A stretch of 34,301 nt of DNA from Candidatus Zhuqueibacterota bacterium (GCA_030950365.1 JAUZRQ010000019.1:1-34301); one strand, 5' to 3'; shown: positions 7,774-16,547, numbered from the stretch's first letter. Numbers and translations are program-made. Notes: a model not told the origin generated them from the sequence alone.

Positions 7774-8119
7774 AAGTCGTTGTCGATGAAAATATAAGCT
7801 ATGGGGTGGCGCAATACTTAAAAGGGTTAGGCTATGACGTCATTGCCATCGCAGATGCTAAGCATTCGGCATGTCAGACGCTAACGTTTTTGAATTGGCA
7901 AAGAAAGAAAAAGTGATTCTTTTAACAAGAGATCATCATTTCACCAATAGCTTAAGATTTTCGCCGAAAGAGGTTTACTGCATTATTTTTATTCGGAAAG
8001 GGAATTTAACCTCTCAAGAAGAATTGGATTTAATTCAATGGTTCTTTCAGGCTTTTCCCATTTCGAATTTTGAGGGGCATTTGGTTACGATTTATAAAGG
8101 CAGCGTCAAGGTTCGATGA
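7770..8119 (+). pseudogene. DUF5615 PIN-like toxin, frameshifted
   Basis: Frame one (from 7770) begins MKVVVDENISYGVAQYLKG and reads as the start of DUF5615, with its conserved DEN acid. It goes out of frame after HS at about 7868-7870. From 7871, two frames over, the family continues as MSDANVFELAKKEKVILLTR, then DHHF, and runs on to 8119. One added base at 7868-7870 would join them as ...AKHSG-MSDANVF..., matching the usual spacing. The toxin is therefore a one-base-deletion pseudogene, or the base is a sequencing or assembly error. The predicted nuclease acids (DEN, SD, TRD) are all present across the two frames. Confidence 0.82.
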
Positions 8120-8207
8120 TTCAGGGAATATTCCTCAATAACAATTTCCTCTTTTACTAAACAGCCTTCCAAAGAAACCAATCAATAAAGTGTTTCCTCT
8201 CGATAAG

Positions 8208-8330
8208 CAGACCGCCATCATCGGCGATGTCACCGCCGACAAGCCCGGCCAGGTCTCCATGCTCACGCGCATTGGCAGTTGGCGCATGGTGGACAGGATC
8301 GTCGGCGAGCAGTTGCCAAGGATATGTTAA
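8208..8330 (+). pseudogene. Second, diverged copy of the hypE 3' end
   Basis: These 41 codons encode QTAIIGDVTADKPGQ, then the VSMLTRIGSWRMVDR block and a terminal GEQLPRIC with stop. They match hypE 7230-7352 at 33 of 40 residues with no gap. DNA differences are scattered, so this is not a recent exact duplication. No hypE sequence precedes 8208, so it is a remnant. It brackets the DUF433/DUF5615 pair together with the intact hypE end. Either an element integrated at the hypE 3' end bringing its own end copy, or a tandem hypE was mostly deleted. Confidence 0.88.
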
Positions 8331-8466
8331 GTTTACCTTTCCCGCCCATTCCTTGCAGCTATTTTCATGCATATGTGTTGCAAATTTTCGTTTATTGGGT
8401 TACATTTGTAAGATTGGCTATGTGAAAAGTAAGATTACGCGTGTGTTCGATTCGGAGGCGAGAACG

Positions 8467-9639
8467 ATGTCTGAACTATCTTCCCGGCGGGTGCTCACCG
8501 ATGCGTCCCGCCTGATCATCGAGGCGGCGGTGCGCGCCGGCGCCAATGTGTTCGTTGGTTATCCCATCACCCCGGCCAATTGGCTTTATCATTACGCCAC
8601 CCAACGATTCCCGACCACCCTCCCGGCTACCGACGAAATCACCACCCTGCAATGGATGGCGGGTTTTGCCACCGCAGGCAAATTTCCGGTTACGGCCACA
8701 TCGTTTCCGGGATTTGCACTCATGGTGGAATCCGTGAACATGGCTTACATGATGGAGCTGCCCATGCTCATCGTGCTGGTGCAGCGGCTGGGGCCGAGCA
8801 CCGGCTCAGCCACCACCGGCGCCCAGGGCGACCTCTTGCTCCTGCGCGGTGTGATTTCTGGCGGCTATCCGTTACCCGTGTTTTCGCCGTCCAATTTCGA
8901 GGACTGTTGGGAACTCACGGGACGGGCCGTGGCCGCCTCGTTGCAGATGCGCACGCCCGTGGTGTTGCTTACCTCCAAAGAAATGGTGATGACCAGCCGC
9001 AGCTTCGACCTTTCGCGGCTGCCGGACATCCAGCAGGCCGCGTGGCCCGAATACCGCAGCGCTAATGGCTACCTGCCGTACCGGGCCAAACCCGCCGAGC
9101 CGCCACCGTTTTTGCCGGTGGGCAATCGCCAGCACCAGGTGCGCATCAACGCATCCACGCACGACGCCAGCGGGCTGATCCGCAAGGCCACGCCCGAAGC
9201 GCTGGCCAATACGCGGCGGTTGCAGGAAAAAATCGAAGCCGGCATGCAAAAGCACATGCTGTTTGACTATCATGCCGCTCCGGGTTCCGACACCCTGCTC
9301 GTCACCTACGGGGTAACCGCCGAGGCCGCGCGCGACGCCATCCGCCGGTTGCGAGAGCATGGTAGGGCCATTTCGTTGCTCGTCGTCAAAACCCTGCTGC
9401 CGTTTCCACCGGAGGCGCTGGCCATCCTTCGCCGATATGCGCGTGTGCTCATCGCCGAAGAGAATCTCTCCGGACTGCTGCGTGAATTGATTTACGGCCA
9501 GATGACGCCCGCCAGCGTGCTCGGCGTGAACAAAATTGGCAAGCTGATTTCGCCCGAAGACATCGTGGCCGGTTATGAAAAACTGTCGTCGATGCCATCG
9601 AACCCGAACTCCGAAGCGCAGGGAGGGAAACGGTCATGA
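8467..9639 (+). CDS. 2-oxoacid:ferredoxin oxidoreductase alpha subunit (KorA/VorB-like)
   Basis: This is the pyrimidine-binding and C-terminal transketolase part of a 2-oxoacid:ferredoxin oxidoreductase, which oxidatively decarboxylates a 2-oxoacid to acyl-CoA and reduces ferredoxin. In 390 residues it shows GYPITPAN near residue 30, EITTLQWMAGFATAG with the catalytic Glu near 58, and VQRLGPSTGSATTGAQGD near 110. The C-terminal part reads LLVTYGVTAEAARDAI and VKTLLPFPPEAL. The start at 8467 follows GGAGG (8455-8459). The frame is open further upstream, but only across the hypE remnant in another phase. It overlaps the beta gene by four bases. The substrate (2-oxoglutarate, branched-chain or other) cannot be read from sequence alone. 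Confidence 0.9.
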   Translation: MSELSSRRVLTDASRLIIEAAVRAGANVFVGYPITPANWLYHYATQRFPTTLPATDEITTLQWMAGFATAGKFPVTATSFPGFALMVESVNMAYMMELPMLIVLVQRLGPSTGSATTGAQGDLLLLRGVISGGYPLPVFSPSNFEDCWELTGRAVAASLQMRTPVVLLTSKEMVMTSRSFDLSRLPDIQQAAWPEYRSANGYLPYRAKPAEPPPFLPVGNRQHQVRINASTHDASGLIRKATPEALANTRRLQEKIEAGMQKHMLFDYHAAPGSDTLLVTYGVTAEAARDAIRRLREHGRAISLLVVKTLLPFPPEALAILRRYARVLIAEENLSGLLRELIYGQMTPASVLGVNKIGKLISPEDIVAGYEKLSSMPSNPNSEAQGGKRS

Positions 9640-10892
9640 GTACGAAAACCACTAATTTGTTGACCGATATGAAAATGCCGTTCTGCCCTGGCTGCGGCTA
9701 TCATCTGTCCACGCGCGTGCTGGCCAGAGCTATCGAAAAAGCCGGCATTCACCCGCTGGATGTGGTGGTGGTGAGTGACATCGGCTGCTGCGGCCTGATC
9801 GACGGGCTGCTGCGGGCGCACACGGTGCACGGTCTGCACGGCCGGGCCGCGGCGCTGGCCTTCGGCATCGCCCATGGGCTGGCGGATGCATCGAAAAAAG
9901 TGATTGCCATCCAGGGCGATGGCGGCGCCACCATCGGTCTGCAGCATCTGCTGGAGGCCGCGCGCCGCAATGTGGACATGACGCTGCTGGTGCACAACAA
10001 CATGGTGTATGGCATGACCGGCGGCCAGGTGAGCGGCCTGTCGCCCGAGCCGGTCAAAGACCGGAAAATGCCGGATGAGAAAGACATCCCGCCATTCGAT
10101 GTGGTGGAGCTGGCGCGAGCGGCCGGCGCGGCCTATTCTGGCCGCATCATCGAACGCGGCGATTATACTGACGTTCTCGTCGAAGCCATTCAGACGCCCG
10201 GATTTTCGTTGCTGGAAATCGTGGGGCCGTGCCCGGCGCACGGCATCGGCAAAATCAAAGACATCGCCGGAATGGCGCTGCAGGACGTGACCTACCGCAG
10301 CGATCGCGAGCCGCACGTGGCGCCCCGCCGGGAGACGCACTCGCTGTTTTCGCAGTTGCGCAGCGTGAAAGTCGATTTTCAGGCCAACTTGCAGGGACGC
10401 TTCTCGCTCATCGTCGCCGGATCGGCGGGCGAAGGTGTGCAGTCGGCGGCGGATTTGCTGGCCAACGCAGGCGTGGCCTCGGGCCTGCATGCCACGAAAA
10501 AAGGCGATTATCCGGTGACCGTGGGCACCGGTTTTTCCATCGCCGAGGTGATTCTGTCGTCCGAAGAGATTCACCACACCGGCATCGAACAGCCGGATAT
10601 GGCCATCATTGTTTCGGAAGATGGACTGTCCATGATGAAAAACCGGCTGACCGATACGCGCATTTTGCTGGATGCCGCCCTGAGCTGGCCGGACGCGCCC
10701 GGCTCGGTGGCGTCGTTGCCGTTCCGCAAGACCGCCGGCGGTAAAGGCGCGGCTCTGTGCGCCATTGCCCACTGGCTGCGGCAAGAAAACCTACTGCCCG
10801 TCGAGGCCCTGCAACAGGCCGCCGCACAGCACAAACTCGCCGACCGGTTTCTGGGGATTATCGAGAAGGCGAAAACGTTGGCTGGATCGTGA
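9636..10892 (+). CDS. 2-oxoacid:ferredoxin oxidoreductase beta subunit with fused gamma domain
   Basis: This is the TPP-binding beta subunit joined to a gamma domain. Beta part (about 1-245): PFCPGCGYH (C17, C20), SDIGCCGLI, the TPP/Mg motif IQGDGGATIG near residue 92, then NNMVYGMTGGQ. Gamma part (from about 252): SLIVAGSAGEGVQSAADLLA, YPVTVGTGFSIAEVI and a PDMAIIVSEDG segment. At 418 residues it is well above the roughly 280 of a stand-alone beta. The usual fusion in KorA-type enzymes puts gamma at the alpha N-terminus; here it is at the beta C-terminus, which makes a two-gene enzyme. No separate ferredoxin subunit follows. The start overlaps the alpha stop by four bases. Confidence 0.9.
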   Translation: MSTKTTNLLTDMKMPFCPGCGYHLSTRVLARAIEKAGIHPLDVVVVSDIGCCGLIDGLLRAHTVHGLHGRAAALAFGIAHGLADASKKVIAIQGDGGATIGLQHLLEAARRNVDMTLLVHNNMVYGMTGGQVSGLSPEPVKDRKMPDEKDIPPFDVVELARAAGAAYSGRIIERGDYTDVLVEAIQTPGFSLLEIVGPCPAHGIGKIKDIAGMALQDVTYRSDREPHVAPRRETHSLFSQLRSVKVDFQANLQGRFSLIVAGSAGEGVQSAADLLANAGVASGLHATKKGDYPVTVGTGFSIAEVILSSEEIHHTGIEQPDMAIIVSEDGLSMMKNRLTDTRILLDAALSWPDAPGSVASLPFRKTAGGKGAALCAIAHWLRQENLLPVEALQQAAAQHKLADRFLGIIEKAKTLAGS

Positions 10893-11062
10893 TTGTTTGG
10901 GTTGGATTGCGCTATTATGAGCTAATTGTACCAACCACTTCCTGGCGGAAAAAATCGGCAATTAACTCTCATCGGAAACGCATAGGCAATTTTGCAGGTA
11001 TTGCAGAAATTTGCATCGGGCACTGCTTGCCATAGAACATGGATATTTCGGATACATCAGAT

Positions 11063-11180
11063 GTTCACAGATCAAACACGGATGCATCCTATTTCATTTT
11101 AAAGGACAATATTTTTCCGTTTTTTTCATAATTGATTTTTTCTTCATTCGACCTCTGCGGGCTCAGCGAGCTCTGCGAGA
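11063..11180. repeat. Dispersed repeat fragments after korB-type gene
   Basis: CACAGATCAAACACGGATG (11066-11084) and CCTCTGCGGGCTCAGCGAGC (11152-11171) are related to the modules in the hyp cluster. AT-rich sequence separates them. Confidence 0.45.
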
Positions 11181-11242
11181 TATTTTTCCTCCATACCTAT
11201 GGTTTGAATTCAAATCGCGCACCCCCATTAGCCCTTTATATC

Positions 11243-11290
11243 AAAAAGCCAGAGGCCGATTCTACTTCGAATCCACCTCTGGCTTTTTTT
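11243..11290. terminator. Bidirectional rho-independent terminator
   Basis: AAAAAGCCAGAGG (11243-11255) pairs perfectly with CCTCTGGCTTTTT (11276-11288). Seven Ts follow on the plus strand and five on the minus strand. It sits between convergent genes (beta-gamma subunit and sufE) and would stop transcription from both sides. Confidence 0.85.
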
Positions 11291-11304
11291 ATTATATGCT
11301 TACT

Positions 11305-11757
11305 TCACTTCCTGGAATCTTCCGACACATAACGCAGGGCCAGGTTTTTCACCATGCCTACCATGCCCATAAGGCCCTGGCCCTTGCCCATGGAGATGTT
11401 CTGGCCAAAAATCTTCAGCACAATGTCCGGCGAAATTTGCGCCGCCACCTCCGGAGGCTGACCGGACAGGCTCTCGTCCAGGATCGCGGCCATGGCTTTC
11501 GCCGAAATCCCCTGCGGATTCTCCACCGCGAAATAGAACTGCAGCGTGCCGTCCGGATTCTGCCGCACCCACACGTAGGCATCGGATTCACAAAACGGCA
11601 CGCGGTGTTCCTCGGGAAACGGCCTCCTGGCAACGGTCTCCGGTACTTCTCTGAACTGATCCGCGTATTCAATCAGCACCTCGGATTTCTCGTACGGATC
11701 GGTGATGGACTGGATGTCCTCGATGATTTCGGCCAGTTTTTCGGGATAGACACTCAT
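11305..11757 (-). CDS. sufE: SufE family cysteine desulfuration protein
   Basis: The 150-residue protein has the SufE plan. An N-terminal helix pair (KLAEIIEDIQSITD, KSEVLIEYADQF) precedes a loop HRVPFCESDAYVWV carrying the sulfur-accepting Cys (C56; C51 in E. coli SufE). The ISAKAMAAILDESLSGQPPE segment (about 84-103) and helices ending VKNLALRY follow. SufE accepts persulfide sulfur from a cysteine desulfurase such as SufS and passes it to Fe-S assembly. It begins one base after the stop of the sulfurtransferase and is clearly in the same transcript. The sulfurtransferase pairing suggests sulfur delivery, but no sufS, sufB or sufC is in view. Confidence 0.88.
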   Translation of the reverse strand: MSVYPEKLAEIIEDIQSITDPYEKSEVLIEYADQFREVPETVARRPFPEEHRVPFCESDAYVWVRQNPDGTLQFYFAVENPQGISAKAMAAILDESLSGQPPEVAAQISPDIVLKIFGQNISMGKGQGLMGMVGMVKNLALRYVSEDSRK

Positions 11758-11758
11758 C

Positions 11759-12646
11759 TCATCCGCTCCTCGGTTTGCCTGGCCCCTTTTCTACCGGGGC
11801 ACCCACCAGATTGCCCCACTCAGTCCAGCTCCCGTCGTAGTTGCGTACCTTCGGGAAACCGAGCAGGTATTTGAGCACGAACCAGGTATGGCTGCTGCGC
11901 TCGCCGATACGGCAATACGCAATCACCTCATCGTCCGGTCTGAGGCCCTGTTCTTCGAGGTAAATCTTGCGCAGGTCATCGGCCGGTTTGAAGGTGCCAT
12001 CGTCCGGATTGGCCGCACGGCTCCACGGCACATTGACCGCGCCCGGGATGTGGCCGCCGCGCAGCGCTCCTTCGTTGGGATAGCCCTCCATGTGCAACCG
12101 TTCGCCGGTGTATTCCTCGGGCGAGCGCACATCCACCAGTGGCCTGCCGGCCTTCAAATGTTCCATCACCTGCTCGCGAAACGCCCGGATCTGCGAATCG
12201 TCGCGCTCCGGCGCCCGGTATTCGGTACGCGGATAGGTCGGCACCTCGCGCGTCAGCGGACGGCCTTCTTTTTCCCACTTCAGCCGGCCGCCGTCCATGA
12301 TTTTGGCGTTCTTGTGCTGGAAAAGTTGAAACACCCAGAAAGCGTAACACGCCCACCAGTTATTTTTATCGCCGTAAAACACCACCGTCATGTCGGGCGT
12401 CACGCCGATGCGCGACATCAGCTCTTCGAATTGCTCCTTCTGGATGTAATCGCGCCGCACCTGATCGTTCAGGTCGGCGGTCCAGTCCACATGCACCGCG
12501 CCGGGGATGTGGCCCGAGGCATACAGCAATGGGTCCTCATTGGACTCGATGATCCGCACGTTGGGATCATTTATGTGTTGCTCCACCCATTCCGTGGACA
12601 CCAGCACCTCCGAATGGGCGTAGCCTTTTTTCAGGATATCGCTCAT
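11759..12646 (-). CDS. Two-domain sulfurtransferase (rhodanese / 3-mercaptopyruvate type)
   Basis: This is a tandem rhodanese protein of 295 residues. The N-terminal inactive domain (about 13-135) holds [12 protein letters not shown]. The C-terminal domain (about 165-290) holds [24 protein letters not shown] and the active-site loop [11 protein letters not shown] with C245. That CRIGERSS loop is the thiosulfate:cyanide sulfurtransferase CysA type rather than the CG[S/T]G[V/T]T loop of mercaptopyruvate enzymes. The first ATG has a GGAGG ribosome site. A plausible promoter lies at 12782-12810. Co-transcription with sufE suggests a persulfide-handling role; a cyanide-detoxifying role is an alternative. 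Confidence 0.9.
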   Translation of the reverse strand: MSDILKKGYAHSEVLVSTEWVEQHINDPNVRIIESNEDPLLYASGHIPGAVHVDWTADLNDQVRRDYIQKEQFEELMSRIGVTPDMTVVFYGDKNNWWACYAFWVFQLFQHKNAKIMDGGRLKWEKEGRPLTREVPTYPRTEYRAPERDDSQIRAFREQVMEHLKAGRPLVDVRSPEEYTGERLHMEGYPNEGALRGGHIPGAVNVPWSRAANPDDGTFKPADDLRKIYLEEQGLRPDDEVIAYCRIGERSSHTWFVLKYLLGFPKVRNYDGSWTEWGNLVGAPVEKGPGKPRSG

Positions 12647-12977
12647 AACACGCCTCCATCGATTAGCGGTTTAATGGTTCAACATCAGGGCGCATCAATC
12701 ATGTTTGGCAAGGCGCTCGTTGTGTTTAAACGCCGCGGACTTTAAGAGAGTTCGCAAGCGAGCATCCTTTCCGGTCCTTAAAGCATAACCAAATTGAAGC
12801 TTAAATTCAATAAAAAATTGGATGCATCCAACTCGATGGGAGACCGGCCTCCCGGCGACAGTTTTGATGGCGTGAAATCAGGCCCTGCAAAGAGGATAAA
12901 ACTTTCCCCCGCGATAGGCATTGTCATACGCGATAGCTTATAAATTGGCCTATCGATTCGGCTTTTTCAGCCGTGAA
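12647..12977. other. Intergenic region with promoter and inverted repeats
   Basis: There is no gene in these 331 bp. They hold the likely promoter of the sulfurtransferase operon (12782-12810). An 8-bp inverted repeat CGATAGGC (12912-12919) / GCCTATCG (12948-12955) follows, then a small CGGCT/AGCCG hairpin (12959-12973) directly after the NagB-fusion stop. The last two may end the upstream transcript but lack a U-run. Confidence 0.5.
12782..12810 (-). promoter_or_regulatory. Candidate promoter of the sulfurtransferase-sufE operon
   Basis: On the minus strand TTGAAT (12810-12805), a 17-bp spacer and TATGCT (12787-12782) form a sigma70-like pair about 135 bp before the sulfurtransferase start. 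Confidence 0.4.
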
Positions 12978-15320
12978 CTACCGATTCTCCGTACTCTTCC
13001 GTAGCTCGCGCGAGAACCGATGGAACGCTTCCGGTGTCAGCTTTTTGAGGAACACCATGCCTCGCGTGGCACGGATCAGCGCGCTTTCGTGGTTGTTGAA
13101 ATATTCGCTGCCCAGGCAGATCTTCAGTTTTTCGTACTGCTCCACCTGAATGCGCTTCGCCAGTTCCGAAAACGGCCCGTCGTATTCGTGACTCGGAAAC
13201 GACGCATCTTTTTGCGACAGGAACGAATTCTTGAACGCATTGTCCTGCAGCGCGAACATGTTCAGCGACACGGGCACGAAAATATCCGCCTCCGCCGGGT
13301 GAAACCGGTACCACACATTGCGGTAGCCAATGACCGTGACGTCCGGCGTGGGCTCGGTCTCCTGCCGATACAGCTTCAGCGCTTCGTTGATGGCCTGCAG
13401 AACTTTGTAATGCGTATCCGGCCCACTGGCCTCGGGATCCAGCGCCACAGTGATGATATCCGGCTTTCTTCGGCGCAGCAATTTTAAAACCGGTTCTACA
13501 TCCCGCTCGATGGTCGGCTCTTCGTTGAAAATATCGCCCTTGTAAAATCCCAACCGAAGATGGTCGATGGCGTCGGAGTGCCAGCCGAAATAGCCCCACA
13601 AACAGTCCCCCTCCCACTCCCGGCACATGCCCTTGAGCTGCTGCTTGTCGGGTTCATCCTTCTGACCGGGATACTGGCGTTTAAAGTAGCCAATCAACTC
13701 CTCGATTTTTTCTTTTAGCGCATTCAAATCCTTCAGGCCGTATAATTGCATGATGTTGCGCGCCAGCCGCCGCGAGTAGCCTTCGATTTTGCGTTCGTCC
13801 GAATTGGCGGCCACGCCATCCAGATAGATCCACACATCCACATCTTTCTCAAAGTCGAGGTCTCCGGCCTGCTCAAGCGCATGCAGAAAGTTTTTCAAGG
13901 CGCCGTTGGCCTTGCTGCCCAGCAGCTTCTGCAGATTTTTGAGCCGTTCGATCATGAACGCATTGGTCACAGCGGTAAAGCCACTGGTAAGCGTGGCAAA
14001 AAAGTGGCGGTTCGAGTGTTCGCGAATATGGCGCACCACAGAGGGCAGATAGCCCAGCATGATGTCATCGTGGTGCGGCTCGGTGTGCAAAAAGCGCTTA
14101 CCGGTTTCGATTTTGATGCCTTCATCGAGTTTGGCGATCAGCCGGTCCCGGACCTGCTCCCGGGTCGCTTCCACATTTTTGCCGAGCTCGAGCAGCAGCC
14201 GGCCAAAACGATCGTTCTCGAAATCCGATTGGCTCAATTGCGTAATGGGCTTACGGGCAGCCAGCGACATATCGATGAGAATTTTTTCGATTTGCTGGTC
14301 GGAAAAATTGGGCTGGCTGGCGAGGATTTGCGCCTGCCGTTCGCGCAGCAATTTGGCTGCGCCGCGGGTCAGATAGAAGCGCGCATTCGGCAGTTTTTGC
14401 AGCGCGGTGGCCGGATACCGGATGCTCATCTGGTTGCGCACCGATTGCGCCACGATTTCGGCCTTGGCCTCGCCCGCAGCGATGATGATGGCCACGCAAT
14501 TTTCGTTGTAGGTGATGGTGGACAGCCCGATGGTAATCACCAGCCGGCTGCGCGAAATCTCGATGCCGCCGAGATCGCCGGCGGCCGCGGCCTGGGTTTC
14601 GTAATTGGTCTGCGTGAGCCGTGTGGTCGAGAAAAAGTCGCTGCCGCGTACGTTGAAACCGATGTGCCCATCCGGGCCAATCCCGCCCAGGAAAAACCCA
14701 ATTCCTCCCAGTCCGCGGATCCGTTCTTCGTAGTCGATGCACCAGGTATCGATCTTCTCCAGTACGTCCTTCTGAATCGTCTCCAGTCGCGTCGTCGGTT
14801 GTCGGTAGCGCAAGGACAGATCCACATGGCCTTCCGGCCAGATCTGATCCAGTGATTTCCCGGGCGGTAGCCCGACTTCTTCGCAATTGATCAAAAGGGC
14901 TTTGGCGGGATCCAAATCAAAGCCTTTGATATAGTATTCCTGCACGTAATGATAAAAGCTGTTGTGCTGTGATGGATCGATGGGATAAAACTCGTCAATC
15001 TGTACAAAGTGCAGGCTGCGCAGGTCCGGCTTGGTGGCCGGATCGATGCCATGTTCGGCCAGTTCCTGTTGAATGGCTTTGCGGTCCCAGCCGTTTAAAA
15101 ACCGCTGCACTTCTTTGATGAAATATTCCGGCGTTTTTCCAGTGGGCAACGAGACCACGCCGCCGGGATTGGCCTGTACCCACTCGAGAAAGCGCAACGC
15201 CGTCAGGGTTCCCAGCGCCGGGAAGTTGTCCACCATAATCACGCCGATGTTTTCATCCGGCTCATATTTCAAGCGCTGTCCTGAGCGCTCAATCGCAAGC
15301 TGTTCTACCTGTGAAGTCAT
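12978..15320 (-). CDS. nagB: Glucosamine-6-phosphate deaminase (NagB) fused to a PIG-L family deacetylase-like domain
   Basis: The N-terminal half (about 20-340) is NagB-like. It has LPTGKTPEYF, VQIDEFYPID and FLGGIGPDGHIGFN, where the D-G-H pair matches the catalytic Asp and His of NagB. The C-terminal half (about 415-780) is PIG-L/LmbE-like, with the metal motif EPHHDDIMLG, then GWHSDAIDHLRLG and DPEASGPDTHYKVL. NagB converts glucosamine-6-phosphate to fructose-6-phosphate and ammonia; PIG-L enzymes remove acetyl from GlcNAc groups. The fusion, known from Bacteroidetes-type genomes, could carry out both steps on GlcNAc-6-phosphate. I use the ATG at 15320; a TTG at 15329 is closer to the AGGAG at about 15334-15338 and also possible. 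It is followed by ROK genes. Confidence 0.9.
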   Translation of the reverse strand: MTSQVEQLAIERSGQRLKYEPDENIGVIMVDNFPALGTLTALRFLEWVQANPGGVVSLPTGKTPEYFIKEVQRFLNGWDRKAIQQELAEHGIDPATKPDLRSLHFVQIDEFYPIDPSQHNSFYHYVQEYYIKGFDLDPAKALLINCEEVGLPPGKSLDQIWPEGHVDLSLRYRQPTTRLETIQKDVLEKIDTWCIDYEERIRGLGGIGFFLGGIGPDGHIGFNVRGSDFFSTTRLTQTNYETQAAAAGDLGGIEISRSRLVITIGLSTITYNENCVAIIIAAGEAKAEIVAQSVRNQMSIRYPATALQKLPNARFYLTRGAAKLLRERQAQILASQPNFSDQQIEKILIDMSLAARKPITQLSQSDFENDRFGRLLLELGKNVEATREQVRDRLIAKLDEGIKIETGKRFLHTEPHHDDIMLGYLPSVVRHIREHSNRHFFATLTSGFTAVTNAFMIERLKNLQKLLGSKANGALKNFLHALEQAGDLDFEKDVDVWIYLDGVAANSDERKIEGYSRRLARNIMQLYGLKDLNALKEKIEELIGYFKRQYPGQKDEPDKQQLKGMCREWEGDCLWGYFGWHSDAIDHLRLGFYKGDIFNEEPTIERDVEPVLKLLRRRKPDIITVALDPEASGPDTHYKVLQAINEALKLYRQETEPTPDVTVIGYRNVWYRFHPAEADIFVPVSLNMFALQDNAFKNSFLSQKDASFPSHEYDGPFSELAKRIQVEQYEKLKICLGSEYFNNHESALIRATRGMVFLKKLTPEAFHRFSRELRKSTENR

Positions 15321-15587
15321 GTCTTTCAACGGCTCCTATTGATTCATCCAGAATTGCAACCATTCTCCGCGGTTGTTTTTGGCCATTCAGACTATGCCGT
15401 GGCCCTGAGCACAATGGTCGGTGGCACCCAGCAGGTCATTCATGGCACGGTCACGACCGGCTCGCCCGACTTTTGCGCCTGGAGCTGCGCTAAAAAATAC
15501 GCCAGACATCGGGGCATACCGGCTTCGTGAACCCGTCGGCTTATATTCGCCGCACTTGATGCGTTCCAGCGACCAATGCAACCGGGA

Positions 15588-16547
15588 TCAATGGCTCAGA
15601 CGCCGGCGGGCCAGTGCGCCGGCGCCCAGAACCGCACCGCGGTTCTGGGAAATTTGCGTCAGCCGCAGGGCGATGCGGCCTTTGTAGAGATACAGCAACG
15701 AGTTCTCGAACGTCTGCTGCGTCGGCTTCAACAACAGCTCACCCGCTTCGGCCAGACCGCCGAACAGAAAGATGGCCTCGGGATCGAAAATCGCGGCCAG
15801 ATTGGCCAGCGCCTGGCCGAGAATCCGACCAGTTTCAGCAAACGCCGCAATAGCCAGTGGGTCGCCGTTGCTGGCATGTTGATAAATCACTTTCGAATCG
15901 ATTTTCTCAGCGCTTAACCCATCCAGGGAGGATTTTCGTAAATCTTTCGCCATCATTTCCAGCACCGTGCGCAGCAGGCCGGTGGCCGAGACATACGTTT
16001 CCAGACATCCGCGCCGCCCGCAGCGGCACTGCCGGCCATCGGGCTCGACGATGATATGCCCGAACTCACCGGCGAAGCCGTTTTGGCCAGCATACACGTG
16101 GCCGTCGATCACCACCCCGCCGCCGACGCCCGTGCCGAGCGTGACGATCAGGAAATTCTGCATGCCGCGGGCACCGCCATACGTCATTTCGCCCAGCGCC
16201 GCGGCATTGGCATCGTTGGTCACCGCGATGGGTAGAGAAAAGAATTTGGCCAGTTCGGCCTTCAGGTCCACCGTCCCCCAATCCAGGTTGGCCGGGGATT
16301 CCAATCGACCGGCGGCATCCACGCTGGGGACGGCAATGCCAATCCCCTGGCAGGTGGCCTCTTCGGAGACCTCATCCAGCAGCCGTTGCATAATGGCGGC
16401 GACTTCTTGCGCGAAATCATCAAACAGCGGAAAATTCTGAGTCGGTAAAACCGCCTCTTTCAGGAAGTATCCATTTTCGTCAATCAGTGCCATTCGCGTT
16501 GTGGTGCCACCGATATCGATACCTGCCATAATCGATTTCTTGGCCAT
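15588..16547 (-). CDS. ROK family sugar kinase (glucokinase-like)
   Basis: This 319-residue ROK kinase shows the phosphate-binding GIDIGGTTTRMA (D11) and VTNDANAAALGE with the catalytic Asp (D112). It also has TLGTGVGGGVVIDG, and the ROK zinc site H164 with C174, C176 and C181 in GRQCRCGRRGCLE. Zinc ligands and catalytic residues are all present, so it should phosphorylate a hexose or N-acetylated hexosamine; glucose, GlcNAc or ManNAc cannot be told apart here. An AAGGA precedes the ATG. It sits between a ROK repressor and the NagB/PIG-L fusion, so GlcNAc as substrate is a fair inference: kinase makes GlcNAc-6-P, the fusion deacetylates and deaminates it. Confidence 0.9.
   Translation of the reverse strand: MAKKSIMAGIDIGGTTTRMALIDENGYFLKEAVLPTQNFPLFDDFAQEVAAIMQRLLDEVSEEATCQGIGIAVPSVDAAGRLESPANLDWGTVDLKAELAKFFSLPIAVTNDANAAALGEMTYGGARGMQNFLIVTLGTGVGGGVVIDGHVYAGQNGFAGEFGHIIVEPDGRQCRCGRRGCLETYVSATGLLRTVLEMMAKDLRKSSLDGLSAEKIDSKVIYQHASNGDPLAIAAFAETGRILGQALANLAAIFDPEAIFLFGGLAEAGELLLKPTQQTFENSLLYLYKGRIALRLTQISQNRGAVLGAGALARRRLSH

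Larger units (their letters stand above)
10893..11304. other. Intergenic region with a repeat fragment and a bidirectional terminator
   Basis: No credible gene is seen in these 412 bp. It contains a CACAGATCAAACACGGAT segment (11066-11083), a module also found at the hypF stop. A CTCTGCGGGCTCAGCGAGCTC-like arm (11153-11173) and the terminator at 11243-11290 follow. The strand of genes changes here. Confidence 0.6.

Noticed and set aside
11011-12745. Plus-strand frames over sufE and the sulfurtransferase
   Set aside because: Their sequences are reverse-frame composition artefacts; both real genes are on the other strand with conserved active sites.
13746-14855. Plus-strand frame of 369 codons within the NagB/PIG-L gene
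   Set aside because: Antisense shadow of a gene with clear catalytic motifs; no ribosome site or family features.
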